Source of the DNA: an uncultured Draconibacterium sp.
GTDB lineage: Bacteria > Bacteroidota > Bacteroidia > Bacteroidales > Prolixibacteraceae
Direction: 5' to 3'
NCBI GenBank assembly: GCA_947492175.1
Contig: CANLMQ010000020.1
Location: 1 to 64,000 of the forward strand
Length of the DNA: 64,000 nt
Position numbers and translations under genes: made by a program. Below the pieces are notes generated by a model. The model had not been told where the DNA came from. It saw only the letters and a program-made list of their open reading frames with translations, and did no database searches. Every line of letters starts with the position of its first letter. The stretch's first letter is position 1. Positions 1 to 8,129 of the stretch are shown here, piece after piece.

Positions 1-72
1 CCGTGGCACAGTTTGAACCGAAATCAGTGGCACAAACCACTCCTAAATCGGTGGCACAAAACGAACAAGAAT
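1..72. mobile_element. Probable end of an IS21-type element: three 24-bp terminal repeats
   Basis: Three tandem 24-bp units begin at 1, 25 and 49. Each carries the core GTGGCACA at exact 24-bp spacing (3, 27, 51) and ends in AAT. Multiple short repeats at the ends are characteristic of IS21-family elements, and the GTGGCACA...TTTGAACCG wording resembles IS21 ends I recall from Bacteroidota. The transposase genes would lie left of the window, so identity is inferred. An alternative is coding repeats of an unknown protein, because one frame reads VAQ..PKS octads. Confidence 0.45.
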
Positions 73-196
73 AGCCACCTACTACAATTCGGTAAAAATG
101 GCGGCAAAAATGGATATTCCGGGAGCAAAATCGATCTACGAAGACCTGCGCAAACGTTTTGAGAAGGCAAAACCGGAAAAAGAAGAAGAAATATAG
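47..196 (+). pseudogene. 3' remnant of an unidentified gene
   Basis: An open frame follows the stop at 44-46 and ends at 194-196. Its tail is a charged helix ending KAKPEKEEEI. There is no convincing start: the ATG at 98 would give only 32 residues. The frame begins inside the IS21-like repeats, so it looks like the 3' end of a gene cut by insertion of the element, or an unrelated chance frame. A good terminator follows at 241-272, which supports a real 3' end. Family not recognised. Confidence 0.35.
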
Positions 197-240
197 CTCG
201 TTGTATGTGTGAGCGGGACGTTGTTTGGGGTTAAACGTGA

Positions 241-272
241 AAGGATGCATTTGTTCGATGCATCCTTTTTTT
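241..272 (+). terminator. Rho-independent terminator
   Basis: A perfect 10-bp stem (AAGGATGCAT / ATGCATCCTT) with a 7-nt loop is followed by a T-run. It closes the broken gene at the left edge. Confidence 0.8.
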
Positions 273-559
273 ATGAAATTTGATTTCGACTACAAGAATA
301 GATTTTAAACTATGCATTGTCTTCTATCCTTCGCCCGTCGGTTGACGGACATTTCCTTTTAAACTACCCTTCATAGACATCTTTGTGAACTCATTGGTTC
401 TGTTTAATATTTTGTCCGTGATACTAACAATCCGAATCCTCTTAATTACATTTGTCTTTCCTGACAGGAAATCCTTTTTCCTATAGCTGAAATGAGCTTG
501 CGAATTACACGAGTCGCCCATAAAATAAACAATGCCAGACGAGTGAAAAAGGATTCAAA

Positions 560-585
560 CCTGTCTGACTGCGCAGCCAGGCAGG
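560..585. repeat. Dispersed G/C-rich hairpin, copy 1
   Basis: CCTGTCTG and CAGGCAGG arms surround a GC-rich loop. Related hairpins with CCTGCC/CAGACGGGG wording occur at 43257-43279 and 55638-55664. All three are intergenic. Function unknown. Confidence 0.5.
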
Positions 586-1042
586 AAAGCCACCGCTGAC
601 GACAAAAGGCTAAAAATAAATTCCTTTCACTAAAATAAAGAAACTCCTCCTTTTAGGACTTCGTACCTTCGTCCTAACGAGCGTCAAACAGACTTGATTT
701 TTTAACGCTCTCTCCATTCATTTTCTTAACGCTTTTTCTCGAAGGCGGCCTTGATGGCATACCTTGTGCGGGCTCGTCAAAAATCCGTCAATCGGGCTAA
801 TTCGACACTTTGAAAAAACGCAAAGGTTATTTTTTGACAAGATTTTTGCTTTCTTTTCATCGATTGGAAAAGAAAGAGCCTGTCTGGCTTGAAGACAAAA
901 GCTAAAATATTTGGATTTTAATCAAATACAACTAAGATCTTATGATATTTGTGTATAGAGTGTAGTTTTCAAAGGAGGACTGGCTTCAGAGCGTAGTTCC
1001 AACAAGCTAGGGGCCAGGGGGATTAATGCCAATAGCAACACA

Positions 1043-1190
1043 AAATGTGCCTAATAAATTCATTCTTTTTAGTTTATACTGCGTTATAAAATATCGTCGT
1101 AGCATAGGCTATGCCTCTATTTTATGCCTTGTCTAAACTAAAAACCTCTAAATTTATTTTAGGCTCATTTCATATTTCAATTGGTATAAT
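1043..1190. repeat. Foldback (long imperfect palindrome), copy 1
   Basis: Arms AAATGTGCCT (1043-1052) and AGGCTCATTT (1161-1170) extend inward through matching blocks (TTTTTAGTTTA against TAAACTAAAAA, ATAAAATA against TATTTTAT). The centre is near 1105 (GCATAGG/CTATGC). The outer motif TTGGTATAAT is at 1181-1190. Copies with the same core or ends are at 9613-9776 and 43869-43924. In each case the element lies just beyond the stop codon of a minus-strand gene. Confidence 0.65.
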
Positions 1191-1230
1191 AGCGAGACTC
1201 TCAAACCAAAAATAAAAGTTCCCCAAAGGA

Positions 1231-1986
1231 TTACATATCTTTTACCTTTGCGTAAACCTGGTTCTCAAAGAATTTATTTATCGATTCAGGCATATTATCG
1301 GAAACATTTTTATAGGCATCGCTATTGTGAATAACGTCGTAGGTCTCTTGATTTTTCCAGGTACCTTTCAGAAAGTAATTGTAGTTACTGTCTTTTCCGG
1401 GGATTACCTGCATAATTTTGTATCCACAGTCCATATATCCCATCTCCGAAATTGCCAGGTTAAATTTGTTAACAGCAATTTGTAGTTCGTTTATTTGCAG
1501 TTCATCAGGTACTTTTAATAAATGCAGGCTGGTTAAGTTCTTGTTGCTCTTATCGGGTAAGTGGGTACTGTGGCAATAATGCATCAGCCATTTATTGTTT
1601 TCTTTCCTGAATATATAATTCTCGTAAGCTTCTATATCCATTTTAACGTCGCCCATAGCAATGTTTGCCGAAAAATTAAGGATTACGAGTGCCATATTGC
1701 CTACCACTTCTGTTTTTTGTATATCCAGACCGACACTTATTCCTGCTCCTTCCATCGACTTTACAGCTTCAATAAATCCATCCAGGTCTTTGTGGTCGAA
1801 TCCGGTTTCGAACAAGCTGAAATCCGGGGTGCATAGCGATCGCATACCATCGTAGTCAAATGCTTCCATCGACTTAAAGAATTCGTTTAATGAGGTTTCA
1901 ACAGCAGCTTTTTCCTGCTCAGGACTAACGGTTTGGCAGGCAACAACAGTAGCCAGTAACAGAACTAATAAGGCGAAATTTTTCAT
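1231..1986 (-). CDS. Lipoprotein with NTF2/SnoaL-like domain and C-terminal extension
   Basis: A 251-residue protein. The N-terminus is a lipoprotein signal with lipobox VVAC (Cys17). Residues about 25-140 have the pattern of an NTF2/SnoaL-like fold: helix, then 'F..MEAFDYDGMRSLCTPDF', then strands ending in 'NNKWLMHYCHSTHL'. The last 100 residues form a separate region resembling a dimeric alpha-beta barrel (YFLKGTWKNQETYDVIHNS). No catalytic residues can be assigned. It is monocistronic, and the foldback at 1043-1190 lies directly downstream. It is probably anchored in the periplasm or at the outer membrane; substrate unknown. Confidence 0.7.
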   Translation of the reverse strand: MKNFALLVLLLATVVACQTVSPEQEKAAVETSLNEFFKSMEAFDYDGMRSLCTPDFSLFETGFDHKDLDGFIEAVKSMEGAGISVGLDIQKTEVVGNMALVILNFSANIAMGDVKMDIEAYENYIFRKENNKWLMHYCHSTHLPDKSNKNLTSLHLLKVPDELQINELQIAVNKFNLAISEMGYMDCGYKIMQVIPGKDSNYNYFLKGTWKNQETYDVIHNSDAYKNVSDNMPESINKFFENQVYAKVKDM

Positions 1987-2118
1987 AATACTATGTTTTA
2001 CGTTTTCAACTGATACGTAAGAATCCGGTTAAAGTTTAATCTGCTTTTGATTGGGATTTTTTTTCTGATTATTCCGGCTTAACTGACTTCCATCATTTCA
2101 AAATCGCTTTGTAAAAGG

Positions 2119-2148
2119 TTGATTTATGATTACAAATCCGTACCTTAT
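2119..2148 (+). promoter_or_regulatory. Candidate hutI promoter
   Basis: TTG at 2119-2121 and TACCTTAT at 2141-2148 are separated by 19 bp. This is close to the Bacteroidota TTG-N19-TAnnTTTG consensus, with the last two -7 bases imperfect. Predicted transcription start is near 2155. The in-frame ATG at 2126 therefore falls inside the promoter, supporting translation from 2168. Confidence 0.45.
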
Positions 2149-2167
2149 AAGTATAAAACAAACAAAA

Positions 2168-3421
2168 ATGAAACTACTTCTTGAAAATATAAAGGAACTC
2201 GTTCAGGTAGAGGATGAACCTGTATTGTTTAAAGCGGGCGCCGAAATGGCTAAAGTTAAAACACTTAAAAATGCCTTTGTGATTATCCGTGATGAAATTA
2301 TCGAAGATTTTGGCACCATGGACCAGCTGGAGGAGGTGTACCGCGACGATGATTTGTTGGTTGAAATCGACTGTTCCGACCGATTGGTGTATCCCAGTTT
2401 TTGCGATTCGCACACGCATTTGGTGTATCCGGCTCCGCGCGAAAAAGAATTTGTAGATCGTATAAAAGGCCTTTCGTACGAAGAGATTGCCCGCAGGGGA
2501 GGAGGCATTTTAAACTCGGCCAAACTACTGCATAATACCTCGGAAGAAGAACTGTATAACGATGCCATGGACCGGATTGTGGAAATTATTAAAATGGGAA
2601 CAGGTGCCGTTGAAATTAAAAGCGGTTACGGCTTAAACACCGAGGATGAATTAAAAATGCTTCGGGTAATTCGCTGGATAAAACAAACAACGCCCATTTT
2701 TGTAAAGGCAACTTTTCTGGGAGCACATGCCATTCCACAGCAGTATAAAAACAATCCGTCGGAATACGCCGATATTATCATAAACGAAATGATTCCGCAG
2801 GTAGCTTCCGAAGAACTTGCCGATTATATCGATGTATTTTGCGACCAGGGATTTTTCTCGGTGGAAGATACCGAACGGATTCTTATGGCCGGAATGAAAT
2901 ATGGATTGCGACCAAAAATCCATGCCAACGAGCTGGGATTAACCGGGGGAATTCAGGCGGGTGTAAAATACAATGCTCTCTCTGTAGATCACCTCGAGTT
3001 TGTTGGCGATGAGGAAATTGCTGCTTTAAAAGATTCGGAAACAATGCCAACGGTGTTGCCGGGAGCCGCATTTTTCCTGGGAATGAAACTTTCGCCTGTT
3101 CGTGAAATGATAGAAGCCGGTTTGCCGGTGGCGCTGGCATCCGATTATAACCCGGGATCGTCGCCCAGCGGGAACATGAGCCTGATTTCGGCAATGGGAT
3201 GTATAAAGTATAAAATGTTGCCCGAAGAGGTGATAAATGCCACTACCATCAACTCGGCTTATGCAATGGGGGTAAGCGACAGTTACGGAAGTATTGCCCG
3301 TGGAAAAGTAGCCAACTTGTTTATTACCGGTAAAATGCCCGGCATTGAATATTTACCTTATTCATACGGCTCAAATTTAGTCGATACCGTCATTCTTAAC
3401 GGCGAAGTACAAACCTTTTAA
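2168..3421 (+). CDS. hutI: Imidazolonepropionase
   Basis: Hydrolyses 4-imidazolone-5-propanoate to N-formimino-L-glutamate, the third step of histidine degradation, in the cytosol. The 417-residue product is of normal family length. It shows the amidohydrolase HxH metal motif (CDSHTHLVYP, residues 79-88), SGYGL, the later metal ligand region IHANELG, and the substrate region ASDYNPGSSP. The start is set at ATG 2168 (MKLLLENIKELVQ), because the upstream ATG at 2126 lies in the predicted promoter. The next pathway gene, the ftcD fusion at 4480, is on the same strand, but a nuclease-bearing repeat cluster now separates the two. hutH and hutU are not in the window. Confidence 0.95.
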   Translation: MKLLLENIKELVQVEDEPVLFKAGAEMAKVKTLKNAFVIIRDEIIEDFGTMDQLEEVYRDDDLLVEIDCSDRLVYPSFCDSHTHLVYPAPREKEFVDRIKGLSYEEIARRGGGILNSAKLLHNTSEEELYNDAMDRIVEIIKMGTGAVEIKSGYGLNTEDELKMLRVIRWIKQTTPIFVKATFLGAHAIPQQYKNNPSEYADIIINEMIPQVASEELADYIDVFCDQGFFSVEDTERILMAGMKYGLRPKIHANELGLTGGIQAGVKYNALSVDHLEFVGDEEIAALKDSETMPTVLPGAAFFLGMKLSPVREMIEAGLPVALASDYNPGSSPSGNMSLISAMGCIKYKMLPEEVINATTINSAYAMGVSDSYGSIARGKVANLFITGKMPGIEYLPYSYGSNLVDTVILNGEVQTF

Positions 3422-3454
3422 AAAGGTACGACAGCTAAAAATAGAAAAGGGAAA

Positions 3455-3552
3455 TAACCACAAAGTAACACGAAGTACGGCACAAAGTCACACAAAGATA
3501 GAGATAAGCTTAGTGAAACTTTGTGAAAAACTTTGAGAAACTTCGTGGTTAG
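3455..3552. repeat. CACAAAG palindromic unit R1
   Basis: A ~98-bp imperfect palindrome. The left half carries CACAAAG/CGAAG blocks (TAACCACAAAGTAACACGAAG) and the right half their complements (CTTTGTG, CTTTG, CTTCGTGGTTA). It is nearly repeated at 3560-3656, 4180-4277 and, rearranged, at 6190-6285. It could form a long hairpin if transcribed. Confidence 0.7.
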
Positions 3553-3559
3553 AAGAAAC

Positions 3560-3656
3560 TAACCTCAAAGTAACACCAAGTACGGCACAAAGTCGCACAA
3601 AGCTTTGAATAGCTTTTGAGGAACTTGGTGAAAAACTTTGAGTTACTTAGCGGTTA
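3560..3656. repeat. CACAAAG palindromic unit R2
   Basis: Second near-copy of R1, immediately adjacent. It shares blocks such as AAGTACGGCACAAAGTC and GTGAAAAACTTTGAG with R1. A further half unit (3665-3715, ACAAAGTAACGCGAA...AAGTTTTGTCG) leads into the nuclease gene. Confidence 0.7.
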
Positions 3657-3771
3657 AAAAGAAGGTACAACAAAGTAACGCGAATATAGAGATGACCTTT
3701 AAGAAGTTTTGTCGTTTGTTAAAAGAAGCATGCAAATTATCATAAATAAATAACCAAAGAACATCACAATT

Positions 3772-4143
3772 ATGAATCCTGAAAATGTGTTTAAACAAGT
3801 ACTGGATTTTGCATTTAAGGTACACACCGAATTAGGTCCGGGTTTATTGGAGAGTGCATATGAGCAATGTTTGAAGTATGAACTGATTCAAGCCGGACTA
3901 AATGTTGAGAATCAAAAAGGATTACCACTTGTATATAAAGAGGTTTATTTGGATGTAGGTTACAGAATAGATTTGTTGGTTGAAAACCAGGTTGTAGTGG
4001 AAATAAAGTCTGTTGAAGCCTTAAATGAAGTTCATTTGGCTCAGATAATTACCTATCAAAAACTGTCGAATTGTAAACTTGGGTTGTTGGTGAATTTTAA
4101 TGTAAAAAGTTTAAAAGACGGAATTAAAAGAGTAATTATATAA
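3772..4143 (+). CDS. GxxExxY family protein (PD-(D/E)XK nuclease-like)
   Basis: A 123-residue protein with the family signature GLLESAY (residues 24-30). The core of a PD-(D/E)XK fold is visible: Asp67 in YRIDLLVE, the ExK pair Glu77/Lys79 in VVEIKSV, and a downstream QxxxY helix (Gln91, Tyr95). This matches the GxxExxY family (PDDEXK_3), whose biological role is, to my knowledge, not established. All predicted active-site residues are present, so it may be a working nuclease. The gene sits inside the CACAAAG repeats: half units lie immediately upstream (to 3715) and downstream (from 4157). This suggests gene and repeats form one mobile or selfish unit inserted between hutI and ftcD. Confidence 0.85.
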   Translation: MNPENVFKQVLDFAFKVHTELGPGLLESAYEQCLKYELIQAGLNVENQKGLPLVYKEVYLDVGYRIDLLVENQVVVEIKSVEALNEVHLAQIITYQKLSNCKLGLLVNFNVKSLKDGIKRVII

Positions 4144-4179
4144 TCTGTATTACTATGCAAAACTTCATGGTTCAAAAGA

Positions 4180-4277
4180 GGAACCCAAAAGTACCACTAA
4201 GTTTGGTACAAAGTCGCACAACGATTTGAATAGCCTTTGAGGAACTCCGTGAAAAACTTTGAGAAACTTCATGGTTA
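4180..4277. repeat. CACAAAG palindromic unit R3
   Basis: Near-copy of R1/R2 downstream of the nuclease gene, sharing TTTGGTACAAAGTCGCACAA and GTGAAAAACTTTGAG. It is preceded by a half unit (4157-4175) and followed by the start of another (4286-4300, GTAACCACAAAGTAG). The rest of 4300-4479 is AT-rich and shows nothing recognisable. Confidence 0.65.
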
Positions 4278-4479
4278 AAAAGAAAGTAACCACAAAGTAG
4301 TGCATCCGTTTACAAGAAAGTTTAAATAGCTAATAGAAACTGCAAGGATCGAAGAAACAAGATGAATATGTGAAATATCATGTACTGTTATTTTTCAGAT
4401 TTTTACATTCGTATCCATAATAATATAAGTAATCAATCCGTGGGAATTAATCTTCGGATTTCCGACTAATTATTGCAAT

Positions 4480-6177
4480 ATGAAGAAAATTATAGAGTGC
4501 GTACCCAACTTTTCAGAAGGACGCGATTTAAGTATCATTAAAGAGATAACCAATGCCATAGAAAGTGTACCTGAGATAAGTCTGCTGGATGTTGATCCGG
4601 GGAAAGCGACCAACCGTACAGTGGTAACTTTTGTAGGTAGCCCCGACGATGTAATTGAAGCGGCATTTCGTGGTATAAAAAAGGCAGCCGAGCTAATCGA
4701 TATGAGTAAACACAGTGGCGAGCATCCGCGTTTTGGAGCTACCGATGTGTGCCCGCTGGTGCCGGTTGCAAATGTTAGTATGGAAGAAGCCGTGGAGTAT
4801 GCCCGAAAGCTGGCGAAACGAGTGGGAGAAGAATTGGAGATTCCGGTATTTTGTTACGAGTTTGCGGCCTTTAAACCGGTACGTCAGAGTCTGGCCAGTT
4901 GCCGCTCGGGTGAATACGAAGCTTTAAAAGAACGAATAACAGGCGCCGAATGGAAGCCTGATTTTGGTCCTGATAAATGGAATGCCAGGGTGGCCGGAAG
5001 TGGTGCAACTGCCATTGGTGCCCGTAACTTTTTGGTAGCATACAATGTGAACCTAAACACTACTTCAACACGCAGAGCTAATGCCATTGCATTCGATGTG
5101 CGCGAGGCTGGAAGGGTAAAACGCGAAGGAAATCCGGTAACCGGAAAAATTGTAACCGATGAAAACGGAGAACCTGTCAGGATTCCCGGAACACTGAAAA
5201 AAACACGTGCCATTGGCTGGTACATCGAAGAATACGGGATTGCCCAGATTTCGATTAACTTAACCGATATTACAGTTACATCGGTTCATGTGGCATTCGA
5301 CGAAGTTGCTGAAAAAGCGCGGGACCGCGGAATTCGGGTGACCGGCTCGGAGTTGGTTGGATTAATACCGCTTCAGGCAATGTTGGATGCCGGTAAATAT
5401 TTTTTGAAAAAACAGGAACGGTCAACAGGCATTTCGGATGAAGAGATTATAAAAATTGCCATAAAATCGCTGGGACTGGATGAACTGGCTCCTTTTGATC
5501 CGAAAAAGAAGATTATTGAATATGTAATTGAAGATAAGTCGGTCAAAAAACTGGTGGATATGACATTAACCGGTTTTAAAGATGAAACAGCATCTGAATC
5601 GCCGGCGCCGGGCGGAGGTTCTATTTCTGCCTATGTAGGATCGATGGGAGCTGCTTTGGGAACGATGGTAGCCAACTTGTCGGCCCACAAACGGGGTTGG
5701 GACGAGCGTTGGGAAGAGTTCTCCGACTGGGCAGAAAAAGGGAAAAAATATCACACCGCACTTTTAAATTGTGTGGATGAAGATACGGATGCTTTTAACC
5801 AGATTATGGCGGCGTTTGGTTTGCCTAAATCCAGTGATCAGGAAAAAGCTGAGCGAAAACAAGCCATCCATGAGGCCACCAAAAATGCCATTGAGGTGCC
5901 TTTAAAAGTAATGCAACTGGCGCACGATTCGATGGAAGTAATGCAGGCCATGGCAGAGTTTGGAAATCCAAATTCGGTTTCCGATGCCGGAGTGGGAGCT
6001 TTATGCGCGAGAACAGCTGTTGAAGGAGCTTATCTGAATGTAAAAATTAATGCGGCAGGTTTTGCCGATAAGGAATACCTGGAGGTGATACTTAAAAAAG
6101 CAGATGATTTGCTGCACTCGGCAAAAGAAAAAGAAGCTGCGATTATGACGGTTGTTCATCAAAGAATTGAAGGATAA
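4480..6177 (+). CDS. ftcD: Fused glutamate formimidoyltransferase / formimidoyltetrahydrofolate cyclodeaminase
   Basis: A bifunctional 565-residue enzyme. Residues 1-~300 are the formiminotransferase N and C subdomains (start KKIIECVPNFSEGRD, then KHSGEHPRFGATDVCPLVP, a typical active-site stretch). Residues ~345-560 are the cyclodeaminase (SPAPGGGSISAYVGSMGAAL). The fusion moves the formimino group from N-formiminoglutamate to tetrahydrofolate and releases ammonia to give 5,10-methenyl-THF. The same fusion is known in vertebrates and many Bacteroidota. With hutI it forms the lower histidine-degradation branch and feeds one-carbon metabolism. ATG 4480 fits the family N-terminus exactly. Confidence 0.95.
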   Translation: MKKIIECVPNFSEGRDLSIIKEITNAIESVPEISLLDVDPGKATNRTVVTFVGSPDDVIEAAFRGIKKAAELIDMSKHSGEHPRFGATDVCPLVPVANVSMEEAVEYARKLAKRVGEELEIPVFCYEFAAFKPVRQSLASCRSGEYEALKERITGAEWKPDFGPDKWNARVAGSGATAIGARNFLVAYNVNLNTTSTRRANAIAFDVREAGRVKREGNPVTGKIVTDENGEPVRIPGTLKKTRAIGWYIEEYGIAQISINLTDITVTSVHVAFDEVAEKARDRGIRVTGSELVGLIPLQAMLDAGKYFLKKQERSTGISDEEIIKIAIKSLGLDELAPFDPKKKIIEYVIEDKSVKKLVDMTLTGFKDETASESPAPGGGSISAYVGSMGAALGTMVANLSAHKRGWDERWEEFSDWAEKGKKYHTALLNCVDEDTDAFNQIMAAFGLPKSSDQEKAERKQAIHEATKNAIEVPLKVMQLAHDSMEVMQAMAEFGNPNSVSDAGVGALCARTAVEGAYLNVKINAAGFADKEYLEVILKKADDLLHSAKEKEAAIMTVVHQRIEG

Positions 6178-6189
6178 ACTGTTTGGAAC

Positions 6190-6285
6190 TCTACTTTGTG
6201 ATACTTTGTGTAGCCTTAGTGAGACTTTGTGGTTAACTATTTTTAAACCACAAAGACCACAAAGTAGGTCACAAAGTAGCACAAC
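6190..6285. repeat. CACAAAG palindromic unit R5
   Basis: The arms CTACTTTGTGATACTTTGTG and CACAAAGACCACAAAGTAG surround a centre near 6240 (GTGGTTAA...TTAAACCAC). It is the same repeat family as 3455-4300 but with the arms in the opposite order. It may act as a terminator for the ftcD fusion gene. Confidence 0.6.
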
Positions 6286-6307
6286 GGGAAAAGGAATTAG
6301 AATAAAA

Positions 6308-6361
6308 AGTGAGGAGAAATCTGCAGCTTATGAGCGTAGGCAACAGATTTCTCGCTTCACT
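6308..6361. repeat. Dispersed inverted repeat with AGAAATCTG arms, copy 1
   Basis: AGTGAGGAGAAATCTG (6308-6323) pairs with CAGATTTCTCGCTTCACT (6344-6361). A related inverted repeat is at 24543-24606. This TCGAAC...GTGAGAAATCTG type is a common intergenic repeat; function unknown. Confidence 0.55.
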
Positions 6362-6399
6362 CGAAATCAGAAACCATTTATTTAATTGTTTATTGCTTT

Positions 6400-6771
6400 T
6401 TACTCCTGAGGTTTTAAATCTTTTTGTAACCCGATAAGAACAAGAATTCCAAGCCGGGCCAGGGCAAAAACAAGAATCCCGAATAATGGCGATATCAGTG
6501 CAATTTTTAATCCTTCGGCAAAAATACTTGGAGCCACATCTCCGGCAGCCTGTACTTTGTCAAAAATCAATATAAGTCCAAAAGTTCGTCCCAGAAATCC
6601 CCAGGCAACGGCAAACCAGCTAACCGACTTTATCAGTTCAATGGTTTTGTATTTATCTCCTTTAATGATTACGCCGCGAACAAAAAGTGCTATAATTACA
6701 ATGAATGCAATTAAAATAATGTAAGTGAAAGCCGGACCGCCTTCCGTCATTTTGTCAAGTACTTTAGTCAT
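6400..6771 (-). CDS. Short MotA/TolQ/ExbB-like membrane protein
   Basis: A 123-residue protein with three predicted membrane segments (about 15-35, 47-70, 85-113). The last two carry the MotA/ExbB channel pattern, including 'AEGLKIALISPLFGILVFALARLG'-type wording. Family members with full cytoplasmic loops are nearly twice as long, so this is a minimal version. No ExbD/TolR or TonB partner is adjacent, so proton-channel function is uncertain. It is monocistronic and convergent with the ftcD fusion gene. Confidence 0.65.
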   Translation of the reverse strand: MTKVLDKMTEGGPAFTYIILIAFIVIIALFVRGVIIKGDKYKTIELIKSVSWFAVAWGFLGRTFGLILIFDKVQAAGDVAPSIFAEGLKIALISPLFGILVFALARLGILVLIGLQKDLKPQE

Positions 6772-7055
6772 TTTTTTAGTTTTTTGAATGAATACTGTTT
6801 CAAATGTAAATCAGAAGTACATTCAATACTTTTTATTGCGACAGATGGAAAGTTTCGCACCTGTTTCAACAAAAATAAGTTTATAAAAGGGAATTTATAT
6901 GTTGTAGATGCAACAACCCGAATAAAATCTGCAATTCATCGCTAAAAAAATGTTAGTTGGTGAATTTTGCTTAGTATTGTATTTGCAAAAGGCAAACATA
7001 AAAGTTATTTAGATTGTCCCCGGTTTTCAGGCCCGGTTTCCAAAATAGAGCTGAG

Positions 7056-8129
7056 ATGATTCTGCAATTAAAAATTAAACCAAAGCTTATTTTTTTCCAC
7101 GCCTTGTTTTGGGTGGCGGTTTGGTTTTTCTTTTTCTACTTTTTTAGCTACAACTCCGACAGTGTGGATTATGCACTCTGGTTTTCGAGTGGTTTGCTTC
7201 CCTTAACCATTGCCATAACCTATTTTGTAAACTACCGTTTAATTCCGCGTTATTTACTGGCCAAACGGTACTGGAAGTTTGCCCTGTACAGCTTTTATAC
7301 GCTAATTTATTGTTCGTATATTATTTCGTTGCTGATTTATAGCTGCCTCATTCTTGTGCTTAAATTTAACTTGGATGAAATGCCTCCCATGAGTAAAAAT
7401 TTCTTTTTTATTTTACTGCTGGTATTTTTAGTGGTTGGTATCATCAGCTTTGTAAGCATTTTAAACCAGAGCTTTCAAACCGCTTCGCGAAACAAAGAGT
7501 TGCAGAACAAAATTCTTGAAACACAGTTGCAGTTAAAAGAACAGGAATTGCATTACCTGAAACGCCAGATCCATCCGCATTTTTTGTTTAATACATTAAA
7601 TACCATCTACGGTTTTGCTTTGAAACAGTCGCAGCAAACACCTGCCATTATTTTAAAACTTTCGAATTTGCTCGATTATATTTTGTACCAGGTAAACAAA
7701 CCACGTGTGAGTTTAAAGGAAGATGTATTGCATATTCAGGAATATATTGAGTTGGAAAAAATCCGTTTTAAGGATACTTTAAAAGTGGAATTTAACTCCA
7801 CGGAAATCGACTCAACCATTGAAGTAGCTCCCATGTTGCTTATTCCTTTTGTTGAAAATGCGTTTAAGCACGGTAGTTTGGTCGATGGGTTTCTAAGAAT
7901 AAAAATAGATGTAAAGGTAGTGGGTAGTCGATTGCATTTTATTACAGGCAATTCGTATATCGGGCAAAATGGGGAAGAGCAGAACGGGGGAATCGGGTTG
8001 GAAAATATTCAAAAACGTTTGGAGTTGAACTACCAAAACAAGTTTAGCCTGAAGAGTGATATAAAGGATAACTGGTACTTTGCAGAGTTGATTATTGATG
8101 ATTTAAAAGCGGTAAAAAATGAAAAGTAA
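7056..8129 (+). CDS. LytS-type sensor histidine kinase
   Basis: A 357-residue kinase. Four membrane segments lie in the first ~140 residues, followed by a short coiled coil and the His_kinase domain with phospho-acceptor motif HPHFLFNTLN (His about 175). A GHKL ATPase domain follows (LIPFVENAFKHG, then NGGIGLENIQKRL). There is no extracellular sensor domain, so the membrane bundle is probably the sensor. The ATG at 7056 is preferred over an upstream TTG at 7014, because the added residues are unlike the family. Its 3' end overlaps the response regulator by 11 bp, so the two are translationally coupled. Confidence 0.9.
   Translation: MILQLKIKPKLIFFHALFWVAVWFFFFYFFSYNSDSVDYALWFSSGLLPLTIAITYFVNYRLIPRYLLAKRYWKFALYSFYTLIYCSYIISLLIYSCLILVLKFNLDEMPPMSKNFFFILLLVFLVVGIISFVSILNQSFQTASRNKELQNKILETQLQLKEQELHYLKRQIHPHFLFNTLNTIYGFALKQSQQTPAIILKLSNLLDYILYQVNKPRVSLKEDVLHIQEYIELEKIRFKDTLKVEFNSTEIDSTIEVAPMLLIPFVENAFKHGSLVDGFLRIKIDVKVVGSRLHFITGNSYIGQNGEEQNGGIGLENIQKRLELNYQNKFSLKSDIKDNWYFAELIIDDLKAVKNEK

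Larger units (their letters stand above)
273..1230. other. Non-coding repeat island 1
   Basis: No convincing gene is present; the short frame at 324-521 has no recognisable content. The stretch holds a G/C-rich hairpin (560-585), a hairpin of the CTTTC...GAAAG type (845-880) that recurs in the other islands, and a long foldback at 1043-1190. It looks like decayed repetitive DNA resembling 8833-9773 and 42986-43945. Confidence 0.6.

Noticed and set aside
324..521. 65-codon minus-strand frame ending GNVRQPTGEG
   Set aside because: No family, no leader or terminator, and it lies inside repeat island 1; similar nonsense frames occur in such islands.
2126..2167. Upstream ATG start for hutI
   Set aside because: It overlaps the predicted promoter, and the added residues do not resemble imidazolonepropionase N-termini.
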